Source: Microbacterium sp. JZ31 (GTDB lineage Bacteria > Actinomycetota > Actinomycetes > Actinomycetales > Microbacteriaceae). From it: DNA of 64,000 bases. Under the pieces are notes generated by a model, which searched no databases, was not told the DNA's origin, and saw only the letters and a list, made by a program, of their open reading frames with translations. The DNA lies in NCBI RefSeq assembly GCF_016805985.1, contig NZ_CP017661.1:2666001-2730000 (forward strand), given 5' to 3'. The position numbers were made by a program, and so were the translations under genes. This document shows, piece by piece, positions 24,335 to 34,508 of this stretch. Each line of letters starts with the position of its first letter. The stretch's first letter is position 1.

Positions 24335-26149
24335 TCAGACGAGCGACTCGCGCCAGGCGGCATGCAGCTGCGCGAACTTGCCGCTGCCCGCGATCAGCGC
24401 GGCAGGAGTGTCGTCCTCGATGACCGTGCCGTGCTCCATTACGAGCACGCGGTCGGCGATCGCGACCGTCGAGAGGCGGTGCGCGATGATGATCGCCGTG
24501 CGGTCGGCCAGCAGCGTCTGCAGAGCCCCCTGGATCGCGCGCTCGGACGGGATGTCGAGCGAGGCCGTCGCCTCGTCCAGGATCAGCACCGCCGGGTCGG
24601 CGAGGAACGCGCGCGCGAACGAGATCAGCTGACGCTGTCCCGCCGACACGCGACCGCCGCGCTTGTTGACGTCGGTGTGGTACCCGTCGGGCAGGCTCCG
24701 GATGAAGGCGTCGGCGCCCACGGCGCGGGCCGCATCCTGGATCTCCTCGAACGTCGCGTCCGGCCGGCCGAGCGCGATGTTGTCGGCGACCGTGCCGCTG
24801 AACAGATACGCCTCCTGCGTGACCATCACGATCGCGCGGCGCAGGTCGCGCGGGTGCAGCTTCCGCAGGTCGACGCCGTCCAGCGTCACGCTGCCCTTGC
24901 TCGGGTCGTAGAAGCGCGAGACCAGCTTCGCGAGCGTCGACTTGCCCGCGCCGGTCGTGCCGACGAGCGCGACGGTCTGACCGGCGGGGATGTCCAGCGA
25001 GAACTCGGGCAGGATCGTCCGGCCCGAGCCGTACGCGAACGTGACGTCGTCGAAGCGGATGTGGCCGCGCGCGTGCGGCAGCTCGACCGGCTTCGTCGGA
25101 TCGGGCACGGTCGGGTTCTCCTCGAGCACGCCGGAGACCTTCTCGAGCGCCGCGGATGCCGCCTGGAACGAGTTCAGGAACATCGCCACCTCCTGCAGCG
25201 GCGTGAAGAAGTTGCGCACGTACAGCACGGCGGTCAGCAGGAATCCGACCGAGAACTCGCCCCACGTGATGCGGAGCCCGCCCCACAGCACGACCATGCC
25301 GATCGAGAACGCCGAGATCGCCATGAGCGCGGGCTCGAACGTGCCGAACAGCCGGATCGAGCGCATGTTGACGTCGCGGTAGTCCATCGCCAGGCCGCCG
25401 AACTCGGCCTCGTTGCGCGGCTCCGTGCGGAACGCCTTGCCGGCCCGGATGCCCGTCATGGTCTCGACGAACTTCACGATCACGCGTGCGCTCACCACGC
25501 GCGAGTCGCGGTACGTGCGCTGCGACGCCACATAGAACCAGCGCATCAGCATCGCGAGGGGGACGCCGGCCGCGACGAGCACGAGCCCCGACTGCCAGTC
25601 GACGATCATGAGCGCGATGAAGGTGAACGCGCCGTACAGCACGCCGTTCACGAGCTGCGTGAGGCCGCCGTTGAGCAGCTCGCGGATCGTGTCGAGGTCG
25701 CTCGTCTGGCGCGAGATGATCCGGCCCGACGTGTAGGTCTCGTGGAACTCGAGGCTCAGCAGCTGCGTGTGCCGGAACACGCGGGTGCGCAGGTCGAGCA
25801 GCACGTTCTGGGTCACGCGCGCCGCGAGGATGTCGTACCAGGCGAGCAGCGCCGCGCCGCCGATCGCGGTCGCCACGTACGCCCCGCCCACGAGCCACGC
25901 GGGGCCCCAGTCGGCGCGCTCCAGCACGGCGGGCAGCGCCTCGTTCAGACCGAGACCGAGCAGGACCGGGCCCAGCACGCGGACGGCGGTCTGCGCGACC
26001 ACCACGATGCCGACCAGGATCACCTGCGCGCGCATGGGCGACAGCAGCGACCACAGCAGCCTCAGCGAGCGGCGGCGGATGGCGCGGCTCTCCTCGCGCG
26101 TGTAGTCGGAGCGGTCCTCGCCCGCGGTCCCGTGCACACTGGCCGTCAT
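24335..26149 (-). CDS. ABC exporter half-transporter, canonical ATPase subunit
   Basis: Membrane-fused ABC exporter subunit of 604 residues: six membrane spans (about 40-330) and a C-terminal ATPase. It has Walker [10 protein letters not shown], signature VSAGQRQ and Walker [12 protein letters not shown] with the catalytic Glu. The ATG at 26149 overlaps the stop of the partner gene (ATGA), so translation is coupled. With the partner it should form a heterodimer for drug, lipid or peptide export; the substrate is unknown. Confidence 0.9.
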   Translation of the reverse strand: MTASVHGTAGEDRSDYTREESRAIRRRSLRLLWSLLSPMRAQVILVGIVVVAQTAVRVLGPVLLGLGLNEALPAVLERADWGPAWLVGGAYVATAIGGAALLAWYDILAARVTQNVLLDLRTRVFRHTQLLSLEFHETYTSGRIISRQTSDLDTIRELLNGGLTQLVNGVLYGAFTFIALMIVDWQSGLVLVAAGVPLAMLMRWFYVASQRTYRDSRVVSARVIVKFVETMTGIRAGKAFRTEPRNEAEFGGLAMDYRDVNMRSIRLFGTFEPALMAISAFSIGMVVLWGGLRITWGEFSVGFLLTAVLYVRNFFTPLQEVAMFLNSFQAASAALEKVSGVLEENPTVPDPTKPVELPHARGHIRFDDVTFAYGSGRTILPEFSLDIPAGQTVALVGTTGAGKSTLAKLVSRFYDPSKGSVTLDGVDLRKLHPRDLRRAIVMVTQEAYLFSGTVADNIALGRPDATFEEIQDAARAVGADAFIRSLPDGYHTDVNKRGGRVSAGQRQLISFARAFLADPAVLILDEATASLDIPSERAIQGALQTLLADRTAIIIAHRLSTVAIADRVLVMEHGTVIEDDTPAALIAGSGKFAQLHAAWRESLV

Positions 26150-28011
26150 CGCACGCCCTCCTCGTCCTGAGCACTGATGATGTCGAGCTCGGCGGTGGGA
26201 TTGGGATCGCTGCGCCAGGCGCGCTCCTCCGCCTCCTCCTTCTCGAAGCTCGAGATGACCGAGCGGTAGTGCGGCGACGACGCCATCAGCTCCTGGTGCG
26301 TGCCGACCGCCGTGATCCGGCCGCCCTCGAGCAGCGCGACCCGGTCGGCGAGCGCCACGGTCGAGGGGCGGTGCGCGACCACCAGCGCGGTCGTGCCGGC
26401 GAGCACGCGGCGCAGCTCGTGCTGCACGCGCTCCTCGGTGTCGACGTCGAGCGCGGACAGCGGGTCGTCCATCACGATGACGGCGGGGCGTGCGGCGACC
26501 GCGCGGGCGAGCGCGAGGCGCTGACGCTGGCCTCCCGACAGCGACATTCCCTCCTCGCCGATCAGGGTGTCGACGCCCTCGGGGAGGTCGTCGACGAACG
26601 CGGCCTGGGCGACCGCGAGCGCCTCGCGCAGCACGCGCTCGCCCTCGGGAGAGCGCGGGTCGAGATCGTCGCGCCCGAGCAGCACGTTGTCGCGCACGGA
26701 GGCGGAGAACAGCGTGGCGTCCTCGAACGCGCTCGCGATGATCCGGCGCAGGTCGACGAGCCGCAGGTCGCGCACGTCGACGCCGTCGATCGTGACGCGC
26801 CCGCCCGTGACGTCGTACAGGCGCGTGGGCAGCGTCGTGAGCGTGGTCTTGCCCGATCCGGTCAGCCCGACGATCGCGAGCGTCTCGCCCGGCCGCACCT
26901 CGAGCCGGATGCCGTTCAGCAGATCCGGCTCCCTCGCGCCCGCGTCCTGGTAGCGGAAGTGCACGTCGTCGAACGTGAGCGCGCCGCGCGGCCGGGCCAG
27001 CTCGGCGGGGTGCTCCGGGTCGCTGATGTCGTTGTGCGCATCGAACACCTCGAACACGCGGTCGGTCGCGGTGCGCGCATCCATCGTGAACGCGAAGAAG
27101 AACCCGATCGACTCGATGGGCCAGCGCAGGATGGTCGCCATCGCGAAGTAGGCGAACAGCTGGTCGATGCCGATCTGGCCGATCGACGCGAGCCAGATGC
27201 CCATCACGAGCGACACGGCGAACGCGACCTCCGGCATGAACACGAGCCAGAAGTCGATGCGCGCGATCGAGCCGGCCTTGCGCATCTCGGTGTCGCGCAG
27301 TGTCTGGGCCTGACGCGTGAAGCGACGCAGGGCGTGCGGCCCGCGGCCGAAGGCCTTGAGCACGCGGATTCCGTGCACGCTCTCCTCGACGCTCGTCGCA
27401 AGGTCGCCCTGCTGGTCCTGGGACAGGCGCGTGAGCGTGCCGTACTCCCGCTCGAACAGGAAGCCCTGGATCCACAGGGGCACGCCCGACAGCACGAACG
27501 TCAGCGCGAGCGCCCAGTGCCACTGGAACAGCAGCACGGCGCCGATGATCACGGTCAGCACGTTCACCACGAGCAGGATCAGGCCGAACGCCATCCACCG
27601 GCGGATGAGGCTGATGTCCTGCATCATGCGGCTGAGCAGCTGCCCCGACTGCCACCTGTCGTGGAAAGACACCGGCAGATGCTGCAGCCGGTTGTAGAAC
27701 GAGCGGCGGATGTCGTACTCGACGAGCGTCGCGGGCCCCAGGACGAACCACCGGCGCAGATACACCATGAGCGCCTCGAGCAGCGCGAGCCCCAGCACGG
27801 CGACCGCGCCCCACACGACCGCGGAGGTCTCCCCGGTCGAGATCGGGCCGCCCACGAGCCACTCCAGCACGATCGGGATCATGAGGGAGATGACGGCGGC
27901 GGCGAGCGCGGTCAGCGCCCCGAGGCCGAGTCGGGGAAGCACGGGGCGGGCGAATTCGAGCAGGCGCAGCAGCGCGCGGGGCGTCGAGAGGCGCGGAGAA
28001 GGACTGGTCAT
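26146..28011 (-). CDS. ABC exporter half-transporter, degenerate ATPase subunit
   Basis: Partner subunit of 621 residues with six spans and a C-terminal ATPase. Walker A is GLTGSGKTT and the signature LSGGQRQ. The residue after the Walker B Asp is Asp instead of the catalytic Glu ([12 protein letters not shown]), so one of the two composite ATP sites is probably slow, as in TM287/288 and BmrCD. It is the first gene of the pair; GAGGATC precedes its ATG. Confidence 0.9.
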   Translation of the reverse strand: MTSPSPRLSTPRALLRLLEFARPVLPRLGLGALTALAAAVISLMIPIVLEWLVGGPISTGETSAVVWGAVAVLGLALLEALMVYLRRWFVLGPATLVEYDIRRSFYNRLQHLPVSFHDRWQSGQLLSRMMQDISLIRRWMAFGLILLVVNVLTVIIGAVLLFQWHWALALTFVLSGVPLWIQGFLFEREYGTLTRLSQDQQGDLATSVEESVHGIRVLKAFGRGPHALRRFTRQAQTLRDTEMRKAGSIARIDFWLVFMPEVAFAVSLVMGIWLASIGQIGIDQLFAYFAMATILRWPIESIGFFFAFTMDARTATDRVFEVFDAHNDISDPEHPAELARPRGALTFDDVHFRYQDAGAREPDLLNGIRLEVRPGETLAIVGLTGSGKTTLTTLPTRLYDVTGGRVTIDGVDVRDLRLVDLRRIIASAFEDATLFSASVRDNVLLGRDDLDPRSPEGERVLREALAVAQAAFVDDLPEGVDTLIGEEGMSLSGGQRQRLALARAVAARPAVIVMDDPLSALDVDTEERVQHELRRVLAGTTALVVAHRPSTVALADRVALLEGGRITAVGTHQELMASSPHYRSVISSFEKEEAEERAWRSDPNPTAELDIISAQDEEGVR

Positions 28012-28165
28012 GATCCTCGTGAGGGGTTTTGTTGCCGGAGACGGCGGAGCCTTTCAGCCTATTGCCAGACTCCGGCGCACCGCAATGCCCGGTCAGGGGT
28101 CGCTGCGACCTGCCCGGGTTGAGCCGTCCTCTATGCCCCGCGCCTGCACCCGCCGGCGGTCCGGG

Positions 28166-28254
28166 CCGTTTCGACTCGCTCCGCTCGCTCAACGAACAAT
28201 GGACGTCCACCCTTCCTGCTGGTTGAGCGAGGAGCGCAGCGACGAGTCGAAACC
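28166..28254. repeat. inverted pair of the GAGCGAAGCG repeat
   Basis: Arms at 28166-28198 and 28217-28254 face each other. The surrounding gap (28012-28401) shows no gene that I can support. Confidence 0.75.
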
Positions 28255-28323
28255 GTAGAACCTCCCCCGGGCACAACCCACCGGCCCGGTCGAGTAGGGC
28301 TGCGGCTCGCCGCCGCCACCCCT

Positions 28324-28374
28324 CTGCTGGTTGAGCGAGGAGCGCAGCGAATCGCTCCGCTGGCTCAACGAACA
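28324..28374. repeat. compact palindromic copy of the GAGCGAAGCG repeat
   Basis: Truncated arms join directly (28324-28348 and 28350-28374), leaving almost no loop. Confidence 0.65.
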
Positions 28375-28401
28375 AGAGCCGGCTGCCCGCGTCGAGGGCC
28401 G

Positions 28402-28905
28402 TCAGAGCAGCGTCTCGCCGCCCTCGCGCGCCAGCAGCGCGCGCTTGACGTCGAGGCCCCACGCGAAGCCGCCGAGCGAGCCGTCGCCGCGCAGCACGCG
28501 GTGGCACGGCACGAACAGCGCCGGAGCGTTGCGCGCGCAGATCGACGCCGCGGCCCGCACGGCGCGCGGCGATCCGAGCGCGGCCGCGAAGCCCGTGTAG
28601 GTCAGCGGAGCACCCGGCGCCACGCGGCGCAGGGCGCTCCAGCCCGCGAGCTGCAGCTCGGTGCCGCGCTGCCGCACGGGCACGGCGTCGATCGCCGCCA
28701 GGTCGCCGTCGTAGTACCCGCGCACGGCATCGGCCGCCGCCGTGTCGCCGACGTGAACGTCCTCCGGACGCAGGCTCGGATGGATCCGGCTCAGCATGGC
28801 GTCGACGTCCGCCGTCCAGCCGGAGGCGAGCACGGAGCCGTCCGCGTCAGTCACGAGCGTGAACGCGCCGTCGGCGGTGTCGACGGTCTGGACGGTGGCG
28901 GTCAT
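28402..28905 (-). CDS. ogt: methylated-DNA-protein cysteine methyltransferase
   Basis: Removes methyl groups from O6-methylguanine by suicide transfer to its own cysteine. The 167-residue protein carries the acceptor site VPCHRVL near residue 135, followed by GSLGGFAWG and the closing KRALLARE. The ATG overlaps the stop of the Ada-AlkA gene (ATGA), so it is the second gene of an alkylation-repair operon. The repeat cluster that follows may end the transcript. Confidence 0.93.
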   Translation of the reverse strand: MTATVQTVDTADGAFTLVTDADGSVLASGWTADVDAMLSRIHPSLRPEDVHVGDTAAADAVRGYYDGDLAAIDAVPVRQRGTELQLAGWSALRRVAPGAPLTYTGFAAALGSPRAVRAAASICARNAPALFVPCHRVLRGDGSLGGFAWGLDVKRALLAREGGETLL

Positions 28906-30383
28906 GCTGCCTCCTTCGGGGACGGGGCGGGCGTCGCGACGGCGGGACTCGCCGCGAGGCGCCAGAGGTGAAGGGAGAGGTACGAACGCCACGGCGCCGT
29001 GCGCGCGGCCCAGGCCGCGAGCTCGCGCGGCTCGGACGGGATGCCCGCGCGCGCCGCACCGGCGCGCAGCGCGACATCGCCCGTGAGCACGACGTCCGGA
29101 TCGCCGATCACGCGCATGCGCACGTAGTCGGCGGTCCATGCGCCGATGCCTGGCATCGCCATCAGCGCGCCGCGCTGCGCGGCCCCGTCGTCACCGGTCG
29201 TGAGCATCAGATCGCCCGACGCGAGCGCGGCGGCGACCGCCGTGATCGCGCGGATCCGCGCCGCCGGCCCGCGCAGCACCTCGGCGCCGCGCTCGGCGAT
29301 AGCCGTCATCGTCGGGAACAGGATGCGCTCCTCCCCCGCGAGCGTGACGCGCTCCCCGAGCGCCTCGGTCAGGCGCGTGAGGTGCGTGCGAGCCGCCGCC
29401 ACCGAGATCTGCTGGCCCACCATGGCGCGGATGAGCAGCTCGTGCGGATCGGCCGTGCCCGGCAGGCGGATGCCGGGGTTCTCCCGCACGTGCGGAGCGA
29501 GCTCGGGGTGGCGCGAAAGCGCCTCGTCGATCGCGAGCGGATCCGCGTCGAGGTCGAACAGGCGCCGCGCGCGGGCGACGAGGATCGACAGGTCCGCCAG
29601 GCTCTCGAGCTTCGCCTCGAGCCGCAGCCGACCGCCGTCGTGCGAGAGCCGGAACCACGCCGGCCCGTGCGGCAGGCGCAGCGTGCGCGCGAAGCTGTGC
29701 GCGTCGCCCTCCTCGACGCCCGCCAGCGCGCGCACGCCCATCCACGCGAACAGCCCCGCGGGGTCGAACGGCTCGCGGTACGGCAGCGCGAGATCGATGC
29801 CGGTCGGCGCGGGCGGGACGCCCCGGCGCCGCGCGCGGAGCTCGGTGGGCGTCATGCCGAACACCTCCCGCACGGTGTCGTTGAACTGCCGCACGCTCGC
29901 GAAGCCGGCCGAGAACGCGACGTCGGCGGCGGGCAGGTCGGTGCCGACCAGCAGCAGCCGCGCGGTGTGCGCCCGGTGCGCGCGGGCGAGGGCGAGCGGC
30001 CCGGCGCCGAGCTCGGAGGCCAGCAGCCGCGTGAGATGCCGGCTCGAGTAGCCGAGGCGCGCCGCGAGACCCGCCACGCCCTCGCGCTCGACGACGCCGT
30101 CGGCGATGAGCCGCATGGCGCGGCCCGCGACATCGCCGCGCAGGTTCCAGTCGGGCGATCCCGGAGCCGCCTCCGGCAGGCACCGTTTGCAGGCGCGATA
30201 CCCCGCCTCGTGCGCCGCGGCGCTCGTGGGGAAGAACGTGACGTTGGCCTCCTTGGGCGTACGCGCGGGGCACGACGGGCGGCAGTAGATGCCCGTCGAC
30301 CGCACGGCCGTCACGAACTGCCCGTCGAAGCGCTGGTCGCGCGCACTGATCGCGCGATACCGCTCGGCGAAAGTCATGCTCAT
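28902..30383 (-). CDS. Ada regulator fused to AlkA-type 3-methyladenine glycosylase
   Basis: Bifunctional protein of 493 residues. An Ada N-terminal zinc domain uses four cysteines (CRPSC near residue 34 and CKRC near 67) to take up phosphotriester methyl groups. An AraC-type helix-turn-helix (about 85-190) follows, then an AlkA N-terminal region and a HhH-GPD glycosylase with [10 protein letters not shown] and the catalytic Asp in the VVLTGD region. It probably senses methylation and activates its own operon. CAGGCT six bases before the ATG at 30383 suggests a leaderless start. Confidence 0.92.
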   Translation of the reverse strand: MSMTFAERYRAISARDQRFDGQFVTAVRSTGIYCRPSCPARTPKEANVTFFPTSAAAHEAGYRACKRCLPEAAPGSPDWNLRGDVAGRAMRLIADGVVEREGVAGLAARLGYSSRHLTRLLASELGAGPLALARAHRAHTARLLLVGTDLPAADVAFSAGFASVRQFNDTVREVFGMTPTELRARRRGVPPAPTGIDLALPYREPFDPAGLFAWMGVRALAGVEEGDAHSFARTLRLPHGPAWFRLSHDGGRLRLEAKLESLADLSILVARARRLFDLDADPLAIDEALSRHPELAPHVRENPGIRLPGTADPHELLIRAMVGQQISVAAARTHLTRLTEALGERVTLAGEERILFPTMTAIAERGAEVLRGPAARIRAITAVAAALASGDLMLTTGDDGAAQRGALMAMPGIGAWTADYVRMRVIGDPDVVLTGDVALRAGAARAGIPSEPRELAAWAARTAPWRSYLSLHLWRLAASPAVATPAPSPKEAA

Positions 30384-30491
30384 GGCTCAAGCCTGACATG
30401 GCCACCCGATTGCGGCTAGCGGTTTTCGGACACGGTGGTGGCGGGCCGCCTCAGCGCTTGCGCGCGCCGAGACGGCCCGTCGCCTACCGCG

Positions 30492-32453
30492 TCACGATGG
30501 CGAAGCCTCCCGGCGGGAGGGCGTGACCGCGCACCCGATCCCCCCGCTGTCGTAGATCGCCACGCGCGAGCCGCGCGGCGCGTCGATGCGCTGCGGGGTG
30601 TCGGCGGCCGAGTGCAGCAGCCGCATCATGCCGTCCTCGCCCGTGAGCGTGAGGTGCGAGACGAGGGGACGGACGAGGAGGCCGTCGAGCATGAGCTCGC
30701 CGCGCGTCACGTCGACGCGCACCTCGTCGCGACCCGCCGGATCGCGCAGCGACCACGGCAGAAGCACTCCCGGCGTCGGGGAGATGCCCTGCTCGGGCCC
30801 CGTGACCCGCAGCGTGCCGATCGACCAGCGACCCGACCGCCAGGACGAGGTCGACCGCTCCCCCTCGTCCGCCCACACGACGGGCTCCACGAGCAGGCGC
30901 TCCGCGCCGAGGTCGAACACCGCGTGCCCGCCGCGCGCGAGCGTGAGCGCCCGACCCGACCAGAGCGACTCGCCGGTCCACGCCGTCGGCGCGGACACGA
31001 CGCCGTCGGTCGCGACCGCGTCCTCGGCCTCCACCATGCGCAGCCCGTCGCGGTCCGCGACGGTGGTGACGCCCGTCGCTCGCTCGGCGACATCCGGGCG
31101 CTCATCGAGCGCGAGCATCGTCAGCAGGCCGTGGATCGTGCTCTCGGCGCCGCTGTTGCGGTTGACCCTGCCGTCCGCCTCCAGCCCGTCGTACGTGACG
31201 CCGGTGGCGGGGTCGTACATGTCCGCGCCCGACCGGTTCGCGCCGAAGAACCACGCGGCCTGCATGGCCGCGAGCTGCTCGAAGCCCTCCGACCGCGTCG
31301 CGTCGGCCACCGCGAGCAGCGACTGCACGCGCGAGTCGGCGCCGTACGCGATCTGCACGCGCTCGGTCGGGGTCGGCATCCAGGCGTTGTCGGGCCCGCC
31401 GGCGGTCAGCAGCGTGGGCGTGAAGACGGCCGCGTCGCGCGCGGCGGGCTTCAGGAGCGAGCGGTCGCGCAGGGCGACGGCCGCCTCGGCCAGCGCGGCC
31501 GGCGCCTGTCCTCCCCACGCGTGCCACATGCTGCGCGACTCGGCCCACGGCAGGATCGCGCCGTACGGCCACGCACGACGGTCGCCGGCGCCCATCGCGG
31601 CGATGCCCCGCGCGAGCTTGCGGAGCGCATCGGCCGTGGTGCGGTCGCGCGGCTCGGCCTGCACGCGCGCCGCGAGCCCGAGCACGGCCTCGGCGGACGC
31701 ATCCGCGCCGTTCACGATCAGCCACTCCGGCACGCGCAGCCCGTCGCTCTCGGCCCACGCGCCGTAGCGCTCGAGCACCTGCCGGTTCAGGGCGTCGACC
31801 GAGAGGGCGAGGCGCTGCTCGAGGAAGTCGGCGAACGCGGGGTCCGTGCGCTCGAACGCCGCGAAGCCCTCGCCGAGCGCCCAGATCGTGCGGGCGAGCC
31901 AGTAGCTCGGTCCCGAGTCGGACGGGTCCGGCAGCTCGACCGGCTCGGCCGAGGGGTTCAGCGTGCCGTCGGGCTGCATCCACAGCACGACGTTGCCGGC
32001 GTCCGGCCCGTCGGCCGTCTGCAGGTAGGCGACGGCGCGCAGCAGCTCGTACGCGCTGTCACGGCTCGACTCCTCGCCGGTCTGCTGCCAGTGGCGGATG
32101 TACACGACGGCCGCGCGCGTCACGTCGTCGGCGTTGAACGCGCCCTGGCTCCAGTGCCCGGTCACGGGGTCGAGGCTGCCGCCGCCGATCCGCTCGAACG
32201 TGCCACCCGCCCTGGCGTCGGCGTACGTCCACGGCATCACGAGGGTGGGTTCCTGTTCGAGCCGGTAGGTGGTGTGACCGGCGACGCCGGGCGGCGGCGT
32301 GACCTCGTCCAGCAGGAAGTCGAGGTGCGCCAGGTTGGTCAGCGGCGCGCGTTCGTGGGCCGCGACGGGAGCCACGGCTCCCAGGGTGAGGGCGAGGGCG
32401 GCGGCTCCGGCCAGGGCCAGGGCGCGCGCACTCCGTCGTGCGTGCGAGAACAT
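30492..32453 (-). CDS. secreted protein of unknown function, possibly carbohydrate-active
   Basis: Unrecognised protein of 653 residues with a clear Sec signal peptide (about 1-32, ending PVAA) and no anchor. Residues about 40-470 are helix-rich with repeated aromatic segments such as HWSQGAFNADDVTRAAV and SYWLARTIWALGEGF, which resembles alpha/alpha-toroid carbohydrate enzymes. A beta-rich C-terminal part follows. I know no named family for it. It lies downstream of a GH130 sugar operon, separated by a repeat cluster, so a role in breaking down extracellular glycans is plausible but unproven. AAGAAGGATCC is the ribosome site. Confidence 0.65.
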   Translation of the reverse strand: MFSHARRSARALALAGAAALALTLGAVAPVAAHERAPLTNLAHLDFLLDEVTPPPGVAGHTTYRLEQEPTLVMPWTYADARAGGTFERIGGGSLDPVTGHWSQGAFNADDVTRAAVVYIRHWQQTGEESSRDSAYELLRAVAYLQTADGPDAGNVVLWMQPDGTLNPSAEPVELPDPSDSGPSYWLARTIWALGEGFAAFERTDPAFADFLEQRLALSVDALNRQVLERYGAWAESDGLRVPEWLIVNGADASAEAVLGLAARVQAEPRDRTTADALRKLARGIAAMGAGDRRAWPYGAILPWAESRSMWHAWGGQAPAALAEAAVALRDRSLLKPAARDAAVFTPTLLTAGGPDNAWMPTPTERVQIAYGADSRVQSLLAVADATRSEGFEQLAAMQAAWFFGANRSGADMYDPATGVTYDGLEADGRVNRNSGAESTIHGLLTMLALDERPDVAERATGVTTVADRDGLRMVEAEDAVATDGVVSAPTAWTGESLWSGRALTLARGGHAVFDLGAERLLVEPVVWADEGERSTSSWRSGRWSIGTLRVTGPEQGISPTPGVLLPWSLRDPAGRDEVRVDVTRGELMLDGLLVRPLVSHLTLTGEDGMMRLLHSAADTPQRIDAPRGSRVAIYDSGGIGCAVTPSRREASPS

Positions 32454-32475
32454 GTGGATCCTTCTTCACCGATCA

Positions 32476-32600
32476 GTTCGTTGAGCGAGGAAGCGAAGCG
32501 ACCGAGTCGAAACGGTCGGCATGACCGAGCGGATGTCGGCCCGTTTCGACTCGCTCCGCTCGCTCAACGAACAAGGGATGGCTCGTCTCTCAACGAACAG
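32476..32600. repeat. inverted pair plus fragment of the GAGCGAAGCG repeat
   Basis: Arms at 32476-32513 and 32541-32573, with a short third fragment at 32581-32600, between GH130 and the secreted protein gene. Confidence 0.75.
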
Positions 32601-32607
32601 GGGATGG

Positions 32608-33672
32608 TCAGTCGGTGCGCTCGAGCAGAGCGACGCCGATCTTGGAGTCGGCCATGCCGTAGAACACGAACAGCCGTCCGTCGATCTCTTCGATCGCGGT
32701 GGGGAACACGACGTTGGGCACGATGCCGCTGCGCTCGTCGTCGGTCTCGGGGGCGAGCAGAGGCTCGGGCGTGCGCGCCAGCACGCGCGAGGGGTCGTCG
32801 GCGTCGAGCAGCAGCGCGCCGGCGGCGTAGTTCACCTTCTGCTGCTGCGAGAACGCGCTGTCGATCACGCCGGTGACGCCGTGGTGCAGCACGAGCCACC
32901 CCTCCGGCACACGCAGGGGTGGCGGGCCGCCGCCGATCTTGACCTCCTCGAACGCGAACTCGGGGCCCGCGACGAACCGGTGCTGCTCCCACAGCGCGAG
33001 GTTGCGGATGTCCGCCCTCACGGCGTCGAGCGGGACGTAGCTGATCCAGATCGACTGGCGCTCGTCCGTGACGCCCGCCGGCACGCGCACGCCCTGCCCC
33101 GGCCTGGTCTCGCCGAGGTCCCACATCGGGCGGTGCAGCACCGCGAGCGCCTCCGTGCCGTCGGGCGCCGTGACCGGCTCGGGGAAGAACACCGTGTCCT
33201 TGTTGTGGAACAGGTTGAGGTCCATGTCCAGCGCGTCCTCGTACCGGAACAGCGCGGGACCGAGCCGGTGCCACGAGCGCAGGTCCTGCGACACCGCGAG
33301 CGCCGTGCGCGGCCCGAGCGGCCCGTACGCCACGTACGTCATCACGTGCAGGCCGAGCGCGCCGATCCACGTCGTGCGCGGATCCTCGACGCCCGCGTTC
33401 CCCACGCCGCGCTCCCAGCCGCGATCCGGCTCCAGCACCATGCCGATCCGCTCGACGCCGACCGGCGCGCCGTCCTCCACGACCACGCGCGCGAGTCCCA
33501 CGCGCGAGACGTTGCCGTCCGCCACGAGGCGCGGCAGCAGGTACAGCTCGCCGTCCGGACCGCGGCCCGACGCGGGGTTGAGCACGCCCTCCGCCTCGCG
33601 CGGATCGTCGGGGTCGGGCGTCATCAGGACGCCCACCCTCGTGAGTCGATACGGGATCCCAGCCATTGTCAT
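32608..33672 (-). CDS. GH130-family glycoside phosphorylase/hydrolase
   Basis: Cytoplasmic enzyme of 354 residues, probably a beta-mannosyl-oligosaccharide phosphorylase or hydrolase. It shows VEDPR near residue 115 and HNKDTVFFPEP near 165, both typical of GH130, plus NVVFPTA near the end. The ATG at 33672 overlaps the permease stop (ATGA) and has GGAG seven bases upstream; ATG 33666 is an alternative. It is the last gene of a LacI-regulated importer operon and should process the imported sugar. GH130 subgroup, and so linkage, is not certain. Confidence 0.85.
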   Translation of the reverse strand: MTMAGIPYRLTRVGVLMTPDPDDPREAEGVLNPASGRGPDGELYLLPRLVADGNVSRVGLARVVVEDGAPVGVERIGMVLEPDRGWERGVGNAGVEDPRTTWIGALGLHVMTYVAYGPLGPRTALAVSQDLRSWHRLGPALFRYEDALDMDLNLFHNKDTVFFPEPVTAPDGTEALAVLHRPMWDLGETRPGQGVRVPAGVTDERQSIWISYVPLDAVRADIRNLALWEQHRFVAGPEFAFEEVKIGGGPPPLRVPEGWLVLHHGVTGVIDSAFSQQQKVNYAAGALLLDADDPSRVLARTPEPLLAPETDDERSGIVPNVVFPTAIEEIDGRLFVFYGMADSKIGVALLERTD

Positions 33673-34508
33673 CCTTTCACTCCGGATCCGAGGTCGTTCG
33701 TCGTGAAGTACCGCTGGAACACGATGAACAGGGTCACGGCCGGGACGGCGAGCACCACGGCGCCGGCCATCATGGCGCCGAACGGATTCGACGTGGACGC
33801 CGCGACGTTCGACATGAAGTTCGCGAGCGACACCGCCAGCGGCTGCAGCGACGCCTGCTTCGTGATCAGGAACGGCCACAGGAACTCGTTCCACGGGCCG
33901 ATGAACGTCAGCAGCACGGCCGTCAGCAGCGCGGGGCGCACGAGCGGCAGCGCGACGCTCCACAGCAGCCGGAACTCCCCCGCGCCGTCGATGCGCGCGG
34001 CCGAGAACAGATCGGGCGGCAGCTGCAGGAAGTACTGCCGGAAGATCACGACCGCGGTCGAGTTGATGAAGAACGGCAGGATCATCCCCAGGTACGAGTC
34101 CGAGAGCCCGTAGTCGCGCGCGATCATGACGTACAGCGGGATCATCAGCAGCTGGAACGGGATCACCTGCACCAGCAGGGCCAGCGCGAACACCGCGTTC
34201 CGACCTCGCCAGTGCAGGACGGCGAGCGCGTACCCCGCGAGCACGCCGAAGACGATCGTCCCCAGCAGCACGCCGCCCGTGAAGATGCCCGAGTTGATCA
34301 GGCCCTGCACGAGGTCGATCCGGCTGTCGATCGCGACGTAGTTGTCGAGCGACACGTTGCCCGGATCCGGGAACGCACCCCGTACGGAGGTGTCGAGATC
34401 CGTCTGCAGCGACCCGATCACCATGTAGCAGAAGGGAAACAGGAACGCGAGCGCGCCGAGACCCAGCACGACGTAGAGCGCGATCCTGCTGCCGAGCGCG
34501 CGCCTCAC
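33669..34508 (-). CDS. sugar ABC transporter permease (MalG type)
   Basis: Inner-membrane importer component, 279 residues with six predicted spans. The EAA-type loop (FSAARIDGAGEFRLLWSV) is near residue 180. The GTG start overlaps the stop of the first permease (GTGA). No ATPase is encoded in this operon, so it too probably shares a MsiK-type ATPase from elsewhere. The substrate is likely a mannoside-type oligosaccharide by its GH130 neighbour. Confidence 0.9.
   Translation of the reverse strand: MRRALGSRIALYVVLGLGALAFLFPFCYMVIGSLQTDLDTSVRGAFPDPGNVSLDNYVAIDSRIDLVQGLINSGIFTGGVLLGTIVFGVLAGYALAVLHWRGRNAVFALALLVQVIPFQLLMIPLYVMIARDYGLSDSYLGMILPFFINSTAVVIFRQYFLQLPPDLFSAARIDGAGEFRLLWSVALPLVRPALLTAVLLTFIGPWNEFLWPFLITKQASLQPLAVSLANFMSNVAASTSNPFGAMMAGAVVLAVPAVTLFIVFQRYFTTNDLGSGVKG

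Noticed and set aside
24335..28507. Single 1390-codon open frame spanning both ABC exporter genes
   Set aside because: It reads the second exporter in frame but the first one out of frame; the ATGA overlap at 26146-26149 shows two genes.
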